DNA of 64,000 bases from Mucilaginibacter tolerans (GCF_030519375.1 NZ_JAUMKB010000005.1:186001-250000); one strand, 5' to 3'. Shown: positions 1 to 9,112, counted from the first letter of the stretch. Translations and numbers: made by a program. Notes: generated by a model from the letters alone, not told the origin.

Positions 1-930
1 ATCGGTGCTATTGGCTTTAATGCCTTTATTTGATAACTTCTTTAAAACCACTTCTGCAGGTTCAATTGTATCAAACAGCACGATATTGGTATCCACAGGC
101 AATACATTTTTCACCCAACTACATTGCACCAATTGTTCAGCAAGTACACGGGCGTGGGCATGATCTATATTCATCCGCCCTATGTGATGATCTAATGCAT
201 AAATACCTGCTGCGGCTAAAAAGCCGGCCTGGCGCATTCCTCCTCCCAAAACCTTACGCACCCGGCGCGCATATTTTATAGTCGCTTTATCAGCCAACAA
301 AACTGATCCCACGGGAGCGCCTAATCCTTTAGAAATGCATATTGAAATACCGTCAAAATATTTTCCATAATCAACAGCTTTATCACCTGTGTGAGTTAAA
401 GCATTAAAGATGCGCGCGCCATCGAGGTGCAGTTTCAAACCTTTATCCTTACACAACTCTGCAATCGGCTTAATATCCGCGATTGTATAACAACTGCCCC
501 CGCCTTTATTCACGGTGTTCTCCAATACAATCAAACTGGTGCGGGGATAGTGTACATTTTCAGCACTATTAATCTCCGGCCCTATCATTTCAGCAGTGAT
601 CCTGCCACGATCGCCATTTAATAGACGTGTTGACACAGCCGAGTTAAATGCAATGCCTCCACCTTCATAACGGTACACGTGCGAGGTTTGGTCGGCAATA
701 AGTTCGTCCATTGGTTGGGTAAAACATTTGATAGCGATCTGGTTGGTCATTGTTCCTGACGGACAAAACAATCCTGCTTCCATCCCGAACATTTTTGCAG
801 CTTTTTCTTCCAGAGCATTCACGGTCTCATCTTCACCAAAAACATCGTCCCCTACTTCAGCATGCCACATGGCTTCGAGCATGCCCGCGGTTGGTTTTGT
901 AACAGTATCGCTTCTTAGGTCAACAATCAT
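1..930 (-). CDS. L-threonine aldolase (low-specificity/allo type), C-terminus outside the window
   Basis: PLP-dependent cytosolic lyase that splits L-threonine or L-allo-threonine into glycine and acetaldehyde. The ATG is at 928-930 on the minus strand and the frame is open for 310 codons to the window edge, so about 30 residues of the usual ~340 are missing. Visible family signatures are the N-terminal MIVDLRSDTVTKPT, the glycine-rich VYRYEGGGIAF segment, HLDGARIFNA (PLP-pyridine Asp region) and SKGLGAPVGS, where Lys201 is the expected Schiff-base lysine. It is divergent from the secreted paralogue pair that follows, with 41 bp between the starts. Family assignment is firm; substrate stereospecificity cannot be read from the sequence. 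Confidence 0.93.
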   Translation of the reverse strand, partial: MIVDLRSDTVTKPTAGMLEAMWHAEVGDDVFGEDETVNALEEKAAKMFGMEAGLFCPSGTMTNQIAIKCFTQPMDELIADQTSHVYRYEGGGIAFNSAVSTRLLNGDRGRITAEMIGPEINSAENVHYPRTSLIVLENTVNKGGGSCYTIADIKPIAELCKDKGLKLHLDGARIFNALTHTGDKAVDYGKYFDGISICISKGLGAPVGSVLLADKATIKYARRVRKVLGGGMRQAGFLAAAGIYALDHHIGRMNIDHAHARVLAEQLVQCSWVKNVLPVDTNIVLFDTIEPAEVVLKKLSNKGIKANSTD

Positions 931-971
931 TGTATTATGAATATATTTATACGCTCAAATATCTAAATCTT

Positions 972-1601
972 ATGCGTACAATTTTATTCTTTTTGACGAT
1001 TCAGTTTTTAGTTTTACTTAATGCTGCAACGGCCCAGCAAAAAACACAGAGAGCATGGCAAACAGGTTGTTATTATGATTTGAAAGGAAATAAGTTTATT
1101 GGATGGGTCACCAGGGAACAAGACGTAGAGTATTATTTTCAGGAAGTACAAAATGCTATCTTCTTTAAAACTGTAGAAAATAGCAGGGGACGTAAAATAC
1201 CGGCGGATAGTATGCAAGCTTATGTTGCCATGGTCGATAGTTTTGTAGTTATCCATGCGTTTGGCATGAAAAGAAGGCCATTTATACGAGTAATTGTAGA
1301 TGGTACTGTCAAGTTATATGAATCAAAGTTTAATGAACAACCGCTTTTACAATCCATGCAATCAAATGGCATGATGGTCACGACTGGCGCAGGTAAACCA
1401 TACGAAAAGACCGTATATTATTATGGAACCAACCCTAATGATATTACTCAACTTAAGAGATCGAACTTTTTAAAGGAGATGACCGAAATATTTTCATCGG
1501 AGCCAGCGTTACTTGATGAAATAAAGTACCAGGAATATAAATATGATGATATGGATGCTATATTAAGTCATTATTTTTGGTATAAACGCCACGAAAAGTG
1601 A
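972..1601 (+). CDS. Secreted protein of unknown function, first of a tandem paralogue pair
   Basis: 209-residue exported protein. The ATG at 972 is preferred over one at 930 because it directly begins a signal peptide (MRTILFFLTIQFLVLLNAATAQ); the earlier one overlaps the start codon of the divergent aldolase gene. The mature part shares a scaffold with the next gene: W-Q-x-G-x-x-x-D-x-K-G-N-K at the N-terminus, a central D-S-F-V-V-x-H-A motif, a YYYGTN motif and a C-terminal D-Y/H-F-like helical end. No enzyme motif is visible. The gap to the next gene is 17 bp, so the two are probably co-transcribed. Function unknown. Confidence 0.75.
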   Translation: MRTILFFLTIQFLVLLNAATAQQKTQRAWQTGCYYDLKGNKFIGWVTREQDVEYYFQEVQNAIFFKTVENSRGRKIPADSMQAYVAMVDSFVVIHAFGMKRRPFIRVIVDGTVKLYESKFNEQPLLQSMQSNGMMVTTGAGKPYEKTVYYYGTNPNDITQLKRSNFLKEMTEIFSSEPALLDEIKYQEYKYDDMDAILSHYFWYKRHEK

Positions 1602-1618
1602 CCAGAAAACTGTAGAGG

Positions 1619-2326
1619 ATGACACGATATAAATTGACTGGATTGGCTTGTTGCTTATTATTATTCATAACAGTAGATGTTAAAGCCCAAAAATGGCAGC
1701 CCGGCTCGTTTACCGATATCAAAGGCAATAAGGTAACAGGACTGATCCGCGAGAACCCTACCAGTAAAGGTCCGATTAAAGACGAAGGCTACATTGAATT
1801 TAAGGACGACAGTAAAGCCAACCCCTACAAACTCAGCGCCAGCGATCTGAAATCGTTCATGATAGGTCGCGATAGTTTTGTTGTAGCGCACGCCCCCGGT
1901 AATTCAAACTGGAGTAAAAAGGAACTTGACTTTGTGCAGGTAGCGTTGGACGAAGAAACCAAATTGTATGCAGCTGATGTGGCTACAGGCGGTGGTGGTA
2001 CCGGCAAACGCGGCGTTTCTGTTTCGCCGGAGTTTGGCGGAGGTATTGGCACCGGGGGTTATGGAGGTTTTGGCGGAGGAGTAGGTATCAACCTCGGTGG
2101 TGGTGGCGGCGGAAAAGGTAAGGTAATAGCAACTTATTACTATGGCACCAATACGGCCACCATGCAGCAATTGACACCGATGAACTTTAAAGATGTAATG
2201 AGCGACATTATGGGCGACGAGCCCGATGTGGTAGATAAGATACAATCAGGCCAGTTTAATATTAATAATATTGGTAAACTGATCGATTACTTTAAGCAGG
2301 TGAAGGCTGCGCATAAGCAGCAGTGA
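1619..2326 (+). CDS. Secreted protein of unknown function with a glycine-rich insert, second of the tandem pair
   Basis: 235 residues with an N-terminal signal peptide ending near VDVKAQ. It is paralogous to the upstream gene: shared W-Q-x-G-x-x-x-D-x-K-G-N-K, DSFVVAHA and YYYGTN motifs and the same C-terminal helical region. It differs by an insert at about residues 124-167 made almost only of Gly with some Ser, Thr, Val, Phe and Tyr, which is likely flexible. An AGAGG sequence lies 4 bases before the ATG, which is unusual in this phylum. No known catalytic motif; probably a periplasmic or surface protein. Confidence 0.75.
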   Translation: MTRYKLTGLACCLLLFITVDVKAQKWQPGSFTDIKGNKVTGLIRENPTSKGPIKDEGYIEFKDDSKANPYKLSASDLKSFMIGRDSFVVAHAPGNSNWSKKELDFVQVALDEETKLYAADVATGGGGTGKRGVSVSPEFGGGIGTGGYGGFGGGVGINLGGGGGGKGKVIATYYYGTNTATMQQLTPMNFKDVMSDIMGDEPDVVDKIQSGQFNINNIGKLIDYFKQVKAAHKQQ

Positions 2327-2371
2327 TTTTAACTATTCAGGTAAATGTAAATCCAAACTAACTAGAAAATA

Positions 2372-2770
2372 ATGAAATACGTTGGCTTTATCACAAGATT
2401 TGATCCACGAAGACCTGGTGCTAAGGATTTACCTGACATGCTTCAAGAACAAAATGAGGATGACGGCTTGCGAAACGTTATAATCGATTATTTATCCGCG
2501 GGACATTTCCTATTTGGTTGGATGTCTTTTCTTCGTGAAGAGGATGGCACTCCAATAGGTAATAACGACTTTTTTTCGGATGGCGTTTATGTATGGCCAC
2601 TTTATTACCTATATTATCTGAAAAAGCATCCGAATTTAGAGATAGATGAAGAATTTATAGATCACGTTAGAAACAATAATTTCATCATTCCAAAAGTATC
2701 CAAGGAGAGTTTGCTTGCTTTGGAAAAACAGTACGATCTAGATGGTATTAGCTTCAATTCAAATAAATAA
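2372..2770 (+). CDS. Hypothetical protein, 132 aa
   Basis: Soluble, acidic protein with no signal peptide or membrane segment. It has an aromatic central stretch (VYVWPLYYLYYLKKHP) and a charged, helical C-terminus. I do not recognise the family. It stands 45 bp after the secreted pair on the same strand and faces the convergent GT87-type gene. Its size and isolation would fit a small immunity-like or orphan protein, but nothing in the sequence proves that. Confidence 0.6.
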   Translation: MKYVGFITRFDPRRPGAKDLPDMLQEQNEDDGLRNVIIDYLSAGHFLFGWMSFLREEDGTPIGNNDFFSDGVYVWPLYYLYYLKKHPNLEIDEEFIDHVRNNNFIIPKVSKESLLALEKQYDLDGISFNSNK

Positions 2771-2794
2771 TTTACCAAGCGCAAACTGCTGCCG

Positions 2795-2809
2795 CGAGCT
2801 TTCAGCTCG
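2795..2809. other. Short perfect hairpin between convergent genes
   Basis: CGAGCT-ttc-AGCTCG forms a 6-bp stem with a 3-nt loop in the 65-bp space between two convergent genes. There is no T-run beside it, so it is not a classical intrinsic terminator. It may be a remnant of a dispersed palindromic element or a weak 3' stabiliser. Confidence 0.35.
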
Positions 2810-2835
2810 TATTGAGCATTGTTAAAGCTCCCAGC

Positions 2836-4038
2836 TTATGGCCTAGCATACGCATTCGATAATACTAACTGCTCCTCCTTTAAAGATTCCTTGGAAATAA
2901 AATCCTTAAACAACAACTCCCACGATATCATCACCCAAACAACAATACAAGGCCAGGCTTTTATAGAGTATTTAGCAATAATATCCTGTCGTATGGGTTT
3001 GGGCATAGCATCGGTAAGACCAAGGCCGGTTACTACGAGCAATAATACGATCAGTATGATGTTGGTTGTAGTAAAAGGCTTTTGCTGAATCAGCATCCAC
3101 AGCATGCACCCGGCTACGGCAATGATGAAGGTTGGGTGCTCGGCGCCAGTACTGAAGATCACTACCATAATAAGAGAGGTGGCCAGTATCTGTAACCTGA
3201 ATTTGTAAGATTGAAACTGTTTAAACCGCAGCAAAGGCAAAACGAAAATAACAGCACCTGCTATAAGAAATGGCAGGTTAGGCACATGCACATTACCCGT
3301 TAATCGCCTTACAACCCCCATTATGCACATATCTTGTGAGGTATTCAACCCCGTATTCATGGCGTTTTTGATGCTAAGCGCTTCCATCCATTGATGATAG
3401 GATTGTATTACAAACGAAGGACCTGACACGATCATCGGTGCGAAGAACAACACTACTGCCCAAATAAAAGTCCATATCACAAACCGCTCTTTATGTTTTG
3501 AAAACAGGAAAAACGCCAGTCCGACAACCGGGTATAGTTTCACCAAAGTACCCGCGACGATCAGCAGCGTTGCCCATCGTTCCTTCTCCTTCTCTACGAG
3601 TATAAAACTGATGACGATCACCGCGGTAATCATCGGGTTGAACTGCATATAAAATATCGAATTGGCGAACTCTATGGCGCACAATAGCAGCATGATAGTT
3701 TTACGCTTGTTATTTAACGGCAACATACTTACGGCGAGGATCACGGCTAAGGCGTTCCCGACTTCCCACAGGAAAAAACCCACAAACTCGGGCGGAATAG
3801 CAAACGGGGCAACAAACAGGGTGAATAAAGGCCCGTAATAATAGATATCGCCATATTCTTTGGGATAAGCTGCATACAAATTCAGGTGTGCACGGGCATG
3901 ATACCACGAGTCACGGAAGATGAGGTAATTATTATCGATATGCCTGAAATATTTGAGCTGCCAGGTAAAAACAGCCACCGCCACATATAAAATGCAAGTC
4001 CATTGATAGCCTGTTAACCCAAGGAATTTTTTTGTCAT
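2836..4038 (-). CDS. GT87/DUF2029-type polytopic membrane glycosyltransferase
   Basis: 400-residue integral membrane protein with about nine to eleven hydrophobic segments. The first loop contains FRDSWYHARAHLNLY and YGDIYYYGPLF, where the early acidic residue and the Tyr-rich loop are typical of GT-C fold glycosyltransferases of family 87 (mannosyltransferase-like, using polyprenyl-phosphate sugar donors at the membrane). A TLVKLYPVVGL segment matches the conserved K-Y/L-P motif of DUF2029. The donor and acceptor cannot be told from the sequence. It lies 108 bp downstream of the flavoprotein gene on the same strand. Confidence 0.75.
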   Translation of the reverse strand: MTKKFLGLTGYQWTCILYVAVAVFTWQLKYFRHIDNNYLIFRDSWYHARAHLNLYAAYPKEYGDIYYYGPLFTLFVAPFAIPPEFVGFFLWEVGNALAVILAVSMLPLNNKRKTIMLLLCAIEFANSIFYMQFNPMITAVIVISFILVEKEKERWATLLIVAGTLVKLYPVVGLAFFLFSKHKERFVIWTFIWAVVLFFAPMIVSGPSFVIQSYHQWMEALSIKNAMNTGLNTSQDMCIMGVVRRLTGNVHVPNLPFLIAGAVIFVLPLLRFKQFQSYKFRLQILATSLIMVVIFSTGAEHPTFIIAVAGCMLWMLIQQKPFTTTNIILIVLLLVVTGLGLTDAMPKPIRQDIIAKYSIKAWPCIVVWVMISWELLFKDFISKESLKEEQLVLSNAYARP

Positions 4039-4146
4039 AGATCAAGGTAAGTTCAAAAGTACTTTTTGTAGGTGAAAACTGAAAGCGAAAGGTTTTAACT
4101 AAACAGCGATGCTTTTTGCTTTGGCCCTTCTGCTTTAACCTTTGAG

Positions 4147-5361
4147 CTACATATTCTGTGCTATAACAAATCCACTCGCCCAGGCCCATTGAAAATTATA
4201 GCCGCCAAGCCAGCCGGTTACATCCACACATTCGCCACCGAAAAATAAACCTGGAACTTTCTTTGCTTCTAATGTCTTGGATGATAGTTCGTCAGTTGAT
4301 ACACCGCCGCGCATTACTTCGGCTTTATCATAGCCTTTGTCCCCTGCCGGTTTTACTTTGAATTCGTGTACCAATACGGATATATTTTCCAGGTCAGCAT
4401 TACTTAATGAAGCCAGGTTTTTATCAACCGGCAGCTTGTCACTTATTGCCTCAGCAAATTTTCTCGTAAATAAATTAGAAAGGTAAGCCAGCAGCATTTT
4501 TTTGCCATTTGCTTCCCGTTCCTGTTGTATCAGTTCAATAATATTCTGATGCGGCAACAGGTCGATGTATATCCATTCTCCCGGTCGCCAATAAGAGGAT
4601 ATTTGAAGTATGGCCGGACCGCTCAATCCCCAATGGGTAAACAAAATATTTTCCTCAAAGCTTATCTTATCGTTCCAAACCCGGCAAAACAAGCTATTGC
4701 CTGATAGTTGGGCATACCAGTCCTGGTCTTTCCCGGTTATCGTGAGTGGCACAAGCGCTGGGGCCGTTTCAGCTATTTTCAACCCGAATTTCCGGGCAGT
4801 TTTCAACCCTAAATCAGTAGCACCCATTTTAGGGATCGGCAATCCCCCGGCAGCCATAACTACTTTTGGAACTGACAGTTTCTGTTCATTTCCATTTCTT
4901 ATGATATGGACTACAAAGTCGTTTTTAACCTTTTCAACACCTACAACCTCGGTATCACACCATATCTCCTGCTTAAAATCGTCGCAAAGATTGGTAAACA
5001 CACTTACTACATCCTTTGCCTTATCACTTACCGGAAAGAGCTGCCCCAAAGTTTTCTCCTTACCAATAATACCATAAGTCTCAAAGAAACTAACCGTATC
5101 ATCAACCGTCCACTGCGCAAAAGCCGACTTGCAGAAATGTTCGTTTTGCGATATAAATTGCTGTGGCGACGAATACAGGTTGGTGTAGTTACACCGTCCG
5201 CCACCGCTGATCAGTATTTTGGCACCCGGGCGATCATTCTTCTCCAGTACCAAAACACGCTTGCCCAGGTAGCCTGCCTGCACGGCACACATCAGTCCGC
5301 ATGCACCGGCACCTATTATTATTGCGTCAAAGTCTGTTTGTTTTCGTAAATTTGTAGTCAT
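4147..5361 (-). CDS. HI0933/YhiN-family FAD-dependent oxidoreductase
   Basis: 404-residue flavoprotein. A Rossmann FAD site is seen at the N-terminus (DAIIIGAGACGLMCA), followed by LEKNDRPGAKILISGGGRCNYTN, the hallmark of the HI0933/YhiN family, and a C-terminal GLFFGGECVDVTGWLGGYNFQWAWASG signature. The frame is open to an ATG at 5457, but the start at 5361 fits family length and begins 8 residues before the FAD motif. That ATG shares bases with the ATG of nuoA on the other strand. The family is linked to tRNA uridine modification (RdsA-like) in recent work, but the exact reaction here is inferred. Confidence 0.85.
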   Translation of the reverse strand: MTTNLRKQTDFDAIIIGAGACGLMCAVQAGYLGKRVLVLEKNDRPGAKILISGGGRCNYTNLYSSPQQFISQNEHFCKSAFAQWTVDDTVSFFETYGIIGKEKTLGQLFPVSDKAKDVVSVFTNLCDDFKQEIWCDTEVVGVEKVKNDFVVHIIRNGNEQKLSVPKVVMAAGGLPIPKMGATDLGLKTARKFGLKIAETAPALVPLTITGKDQDWYAQLSGNSLFCRVWNDKISFEENILFTHWGLSGPAILQISSYWRPGEWIYIDLLPHQNIIELIQQEREANGKKMLLAYLSNLFTRKFAEAISDKLPVDKNLASLSNADLENISVLVHEFKVKPAGDKGYDKAEVMRGGVSTDELSSKTLEAKKVPGLFFGGECVDVTGWLGGYNFQWAWASGFVIAQNM

Positions 5362-5983
5362 GCAAGGGGTTTCGCAAATATCAGAATTTGGCAAGATACT
5401 CATCTTTCTAATTATAGGAATTTTGATGGTGTCAGTAGCATTTTTTGTATCACGCATGATCGCCCCTAAAAACCCTACCCCCGAAAAGCTAACCTCCTAC
5501 GAATGCGGCGAAGAAACCGTCGGCAGTGCATGGGTTCCGTTTAATTCGAGATTTTATGTTATCGCACTGATCTTCTTGCTGTTCGATGTGGAAATGATCT
5601 TCATTTTACCCTGGGCGACGGTATTCGGTAGCCACGAAGCAGCAAAAATTGATTCCCGCTGGGGTTGGCTGTCACTGACAGAAATGTTCATATTTTTGGG
5701 CATACTGATATTAGGCCTGGTATATGTTTGGGTAAAAGGCGACCTTGACTGGATAAAACCAAAACCCATAAAACCTGTTGTAGATACACAGGTACCCGTT
5801 TCATTATATGAGAAACTAAATAAGAAGCAAAGTGCCTATACGGTAAAGGGATTTACTCTTGAAGCCGTTACACCTCCACCCACCCCGACTGCAACTGCTA
5901 CTACCACTACTACTGAGAACCCACAGCCTATAAGAAAACCGATGTTTAAACCAACTTTTAAAAAGCCCGGTAATGAATCCTGA
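5360..5983 (+). CDS. nuoA: NADH-quinone oxidoreductase subunit A, with a long C-terminal tail
   Basis: Membrane subunit of Complex I. Three transmembrane helices are visible, at about residues 10-33, 65-90 and 105-125, with the conserved loop [17 protein letters not shown] and the second-helix motif [13 protein letters not shown]. Typical NuoA is about 120-145 residues; this one has 207. The extra ~65 residues are hydrophilic, rich in Pro, Thr and Lys, with a threonine run. It overlaps nuoB by 11 bp, so the pair is translationally coupled. The promoter must lie inside the divergent flavoprotein gene because the two start codons overlap. Confidence 0.95.
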   Translation: MQGVSQISEFGKILIFLIIGILMVSVAFFVSRMIAPKNPTPEKLTSYECGEETVGSAWVPFNSRFYVIALIFLLFDVEMIFILPWATVFGSHEAAKIDSRWGWLSLTEMFIFLGILILGLVYVWVKGDLDWIKPKPIKPVVDTQVPVSLYEKLNKKQSAYTVKGFTLEAVTPPPTPTATATTTTTENPQPIRKPMFKPTFKKPGNES

Positions 5984-6482
5984 AAATATGAATGAAAGCG
6001 GCGGTGTGGTAGTGACCAAAATGAACGACCTGCTCAATTGGGCGCGGTTGTCATCTTTGTGGCCATTGAGTTTCGGTATTGCCTGCTGCGCCATAGAAAT
6101 GATGGGGTCCTTCGCCTCCACATACGACATGGACCGTTTTGGCGTATTCCCTCGTCCTTCAGCCCGTCAGGCTGATGTAATCATCATAGCAGGCACAGTA
6201 ACCTTTAAGATGGCTGAACGCATTAAACGCTTATACGAGCAAATGCCTGAGCCTAAATATGTAATATCGATGGGGTCTTGCTCCAACTGTGGCGGCCCGT
6301 ACTGGCAACATGGCTACCATGTAGTAAAAGGCGTCGACAGGGTAATACCTGTTGATGTATACGTACAAGGCTGCCCTCCCCGTCCTGAAGCCTTGATAGG
6401 CGCGATTATCGAGCTCCAGAAGAAAATAGAAGGCGAAAGTCTTTTCGGTAAAGCTAAAGCAGCAGGTACTCCAGTTGCTTAA
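5973..6482 (+). CDS. nuoB: NADH-quinone oxidoreductase subunit B
   Basis: 169-residue peripheral-arm subunit carrying the terminal 4Fe-4S cluster N2, which passes electrons to quinone. The cluster ligands are visible: the tandem cysteines in [11 protein letters not shown], the cysteine in [11 protein letters not shown] and the one in [10 protein letters not shown]. Length is normal. It overlaps nuoA by 11 bp. The usual next genes, nuoC and nuoD, are not here but about 8 kb downstream; an unrelated hydrolase follows after 43 bp. Confidence 0.97.
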   Translation: MNPENMNESGGVVVTKMNDLLNWARLSSLWPLSFGIACCAIEMMGSFASTYDMDRFGVFPRPSARQADVIIIAGTVTFKMAERIKRLYEQMPEPKYVISMGSCSNCGGPYWQHGYHVVKGVDRVIPVDVYVQGCPPRPEALIGAIIELQKKIEGESLFGKAKAAGTPVA

Positions 6483-6525
6483 ATAAGCTGATATGTCTAT
6501 CTTCATCGGATTATCCATGTTACCT

Positions 6526-7425
6526 ATGAAAAGGATTTTGTTTTTTATCAGCTTAGCTTTTATATCCTTAAAAATTTCAGCTCAAAATTTCAACCCTGTA
6601 AGAGATGTTTTCCCTGCTGGCACTGTGCATTACGACAATATCCCTTATGCCAATGACACCCTGAAAAAGCATATGTTGGATGTTTACGTACCGCCAACCG
6701 GAAAAAACAGTTACCCGGTGGTGGTCTGGATACATGGTGGTGCATGGATGTCCAACGACAAATATGCCGACATGGGTTACATGAAAAATACCCTCAAAGA
6801 ATTTATTGAAAAAGGCTATGCCGTGGCCTCAATTGATTACAGGTGGAGTACTATGGCCATTTTCCCTGCGCAAATACAAGACTGCAACCAGGCATTAGAG
6901 TTTCTTTACCAGAACGCGGACAAATATCAATTGGATAAAAACCGCATTGCGTTAATTGGCTTTTCCGCCGGAGGACACCTGGCGAATCTGGTTGGGCTAT
7001 CGAACAATAATACCGTTAAAGACTTTTATTCGGATGGCAAAAAGCCGCATTTCAAGGTAAAAGTTGTGTTGGATTTCTATGGCCCGATTGATCTGTTGAC
7101 ACTCAAGGGCCATGATTCAAATGATCCACGCAGCCCAATCACTCTGTTACTCGGCGGAATGGTTGCAGATAATGAACTCAAAGCAAAAAAAGCGAGTCCG
7201 GTTACCTATCTTGACAAGAACGACCCTCCATTTCTGATTGTCCAGGGTGAAAAAGACGAATCAGTTAATCCGGATCAGGCGATTTCGTTAAGTGAAAAGC
7301 TAAAAGCTGTAGGCGTAAAAAACGATCTGATCATTGTACCAAACGCACCTCACTACGGCGTTATGTTTGATGCTGAGAATATAAGACAGAAAATCTTCGA
7401 ATACCTCGGCGAGTACCTGAAGTAA
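6526..7425 (+). CDS. Exported alpha/beta hydrolase (BD-FAE/carboxylesterase-like)
   Basis: 299-residue serine hydrolase with signal peptide MKRILFFISLAFISLKISAQ. The ATG at 6526 is chosen because it begins the signal peptide; one at 6493 would prepend 11 residues. The oxyanion-hole motif is VVWIHGGAWM, the nucleophile elbow GFSAGG, with a C-terminal acid in QGEKDESV and His in PNAPHYG. This is the esterase/lipase class that removes acyl groups from sugars or small esters in the periplasm. It follows nuoB by 43 bp and may share its transcript, but it has no metabolic link to Complex I. Confidence 0.85.
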   Translation: MKRILFFISLAFISLKISAQNFNPVRDVFPAGTVHYDNIPYANDTLKKHMLDVYVPPTGKNSYPVVVWIHGGAWMSNDKYADMGYMKNTLKEFIEKGYAVASIDYRWSTMAIFPAQIQDCNQALEFLYQNADKYQLDKNRIALIGFSAGGHLANLVGLSNNNTVKDFYSDGKKPHFKVKVVLDFYGPIDLLTLKGHDSNDPRSPITLLLGGMVADNELKAKKASPVTYLDKNDPPFLIVQGEKDESVNPDQAISLSEKLKAVGVKNDLIIVPNAPHYGVMFDAENIRQKIFEYLGEYLK

Positions 7426-7434
7426 TAGAGAAAC

Positions 7435-8058
7435 TTACAACCAGGAAGATTTGCGGGCCCTGATTGGCTGTTTAATAATCTCCTTGAGCAAGGTCTGCAA
7501 AACGACCGCATTCCAATGGATGGAGAAAACACAGCATTTAGAAAGCGCCAGATCTTCAACGTGATGAATCACGAAATGGGTTTGATAACTACTTACAGCT
7601 ATTTCGTTCCAATTCAGGCTATTATCATCCCAACTTATACCATCGGAATTAAAAGTAACTCCTGACAATTCAAAAGTCTGCCTGATATTGAACAACTCCA
7701 TATAAAAGCTTAATTGGCTTTCCATATAAAAGTCCCAGAAGTAATCCAGCGACTCGGCCCAAACTTGATAATATGCTTCCCGCTTAAAGCCATAATAGCT
7801 ATTCAGTTTTAGGCGATATATCTTATTCTGATAATCTTTTACCTCGATAAAATATCTCCGGCAAAAGGTCATATCAAAAATGTGCATATCCTTAATGCCG
7901 AACCTAAAACCAGCTATATCTTCACATGGAATAAACAGATCGCCATCAATGCTTAATGGCTTCTCGATACTTAAGCCCGACTCAGCAAATACAATCTTTC
8001 TCACTATCTTTTTTGAGATTAGTGCAGGTATTTCGATGATATTAAGCGGATGGGCCAT
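7435..8058 (-). CDS. Hypothetical protein, 207 aa
   Basis: No signal peptide. The N-terminal half has alternating strands with a central IPCEDIAGFRFGIKDMHIF segment followed by FCRRYFIEVKDYQNKIYRLKLNSYYG, which resembles bacterial PH-like beta folds; the C-terminal half repeats a similar pattern (WDDNSLNWNEIAVSSYQTHFVIHH). This suggests two PH-like lobes, but that is an inference from pattern only. It is convergent with the hydrolase, with 9 bp between stop codons. Confidence 0.65.
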   Translation of the reverse strand: MAHPLNIIEIPALISKKIVRKIVFAESGLSIEKPLSIDGDLFIPCEDIAGFRFGIKDMHIFDMTFCRRYFIEVKDYQNKIYRLKLNSYYGFKREAYYQVWAESLDYFWDFYMESQLSFYMELFNIRQTFELSGVTFNSDGISWDDNSLNWNEIAVSSYQTHFVIHHVEDLALSKCCVFSIHWNAVVLQTLLKEIIKQPIRARKSSWL

Positions 8059-8273
8059 TATGTTTTAAAAATAAAAAAAACATTCCCTAATTATCAAGTA
8101 TTTAGACAACTCTTTTTAAAATAAAACGAAAAGCAAAAATACTGTCTCTGTAACCGACTATAGGGCACTAAATAGACCTACAAGAAACTTACGTTCAGTG
8201 AAGTAACTTGCTTATATAACGCTCAGAAATCGGCAATAGTTTTTGGTGTACAAAAGTATTTTTTGATCCATTG

Positions 8274-8308
8274 AAAAAGAAAAAGCCCGGACATTTTACA
8301 TCCGGGCT
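8274..8308 (-). terminator. Intrinsic terminator of the fasciclin gene
   Basis: On the minus strand an 8-bp GC-rich stem (AGCCCGGA/TCCGGGCT at 8301-8308 and 8284-8291) with a 9-nt loop is followed by a T-rich tract. It lies 31-55 bp after the stop of the fasciclin gene. Confidence 0.85.
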
Positions 8309-8338
8309 GTATACAGAAGAAATTTTGATTACTATGGT

Positions 8339-8890
8339 TTATTTGCCAACCAGCACGCCATTCAAACCATGGATTACTCCGTTTGATGCCGCAAGGTCAA
8401 ATGACGTAACTAACGCTGTGTTACCAGCGGCGTCTGCTAATTGCAGTTTGCCGTTAGCAACAGATAGTGTCAAATCCTGTCCGTCAAGAGTTTTTAAAGT
8501 GGCTTTACCTTTACCGGTAGTAAGTGCTTTTATTACGTCAGCCTTCATCAGCTTGCCGCTTATAATATGTCCTTTTACTACAGCAGCCAGCTTTGCTGGA
8601 TCTTTCATCAAGGCATCCAGCTGTGCTGAAGGAATCTTTCCAAATGCTTCATTTGTCGGTGCAAAAATGGTATATGGGCCAGCCCCTTCCAATGTTTCGG
8701 TCAAACCAGCTGCACGTAAGGCTAGTGAGAATGCAGTATAATTATCAGATGAAGTAGCAGAAGCAACTACATCGCCCCCACCTGCGGGTGCAGCAGTAGC
8801 CGGAGCAGCGGGTGCAGCTTGTGCGAATGATTGATTTGCAAATACGCTAAATGTTAAAAATGCAGCAACAATTAAAATAGGTTTTTTCAT
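8339..8890 (-). CDS. Secreted fasciclin (FAS1) domain protein
   Basis: 183 residues: signal peptide MKKPILIVAAFLTFSVFANQSFAQ, an Ala/Pro-rich linker (about residues 25-45) and one FAS1 domain from about 46 to the end. FAS1 signatures are AGLTETLEGAGPYTIFAPTNEAF (H1-like box), a KGHIISGKL box and the C-terminal NGVIHGLNGVLV box. FAS1 domains mediate adhesion or matrix binding outside the cell; here it is a single-domain periplasmic or surface protein. Monocistronic, with its own terminator. Confidence 0.9.
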   Translation of the reverse strand: MKKPILIVAAFLTFSVFANQSFAQAAPAAPATAAPAGGGDVVASATSSDNYTAFSLALRAAGLTETLEGAGPYTIFAPTNEAFGKIPSAQLDALMKDPAKLAAVVKGHIISGKLMKADVIKALTTGKGKATLKTLDGQDLTLSVANGKLQLADAAGNTALVTSFDLAASNGVIHGLNGVLVGK

Positions 8891-9082
8891 GTTCAGTTAT
8901 GTTCGTTAATAGTTTGTAATTCTAACCATTTATTTTTCTCAAACGAATAATCGTTCAAAAAATTCTATACCAGCTTAACTTTTGAAAGTTTAAAATAGTT
9001 TGAGAAAAATAAAAAACATTAGTTTAAAAACCATATTCAGCTAAATGTAAATTATATGTTACATGTCAAACCTACACATAAT

Positions 9083-9112
9083 ACAAAAGGTGCTAGCATG
9101 CAAGCACCTTTA
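9083..9112 (-). terminator. Intrinsic terminator
   Basis: AAGGTGCT (9087-9094) pairs with AGCACCTT (9103-9110) around an 8-nt loop. On the minus strand it is followed by a short T-tract. It ends the gene at 9144-9581. Confidence 0.75.

Noticed and set aside
30-940. Plus-strand reading frames across the first 0.9 kb
   Set aside because: They are shadows of the minus-strand threonine aldolase, whose motifs are continuous to the window edge.
4610-5349. Plus-strand frames of 147-155 codons opposite the flavoprotein gene
   Set aside because: No family features; the minus-strand flavoprotein motifs span the whole interval.
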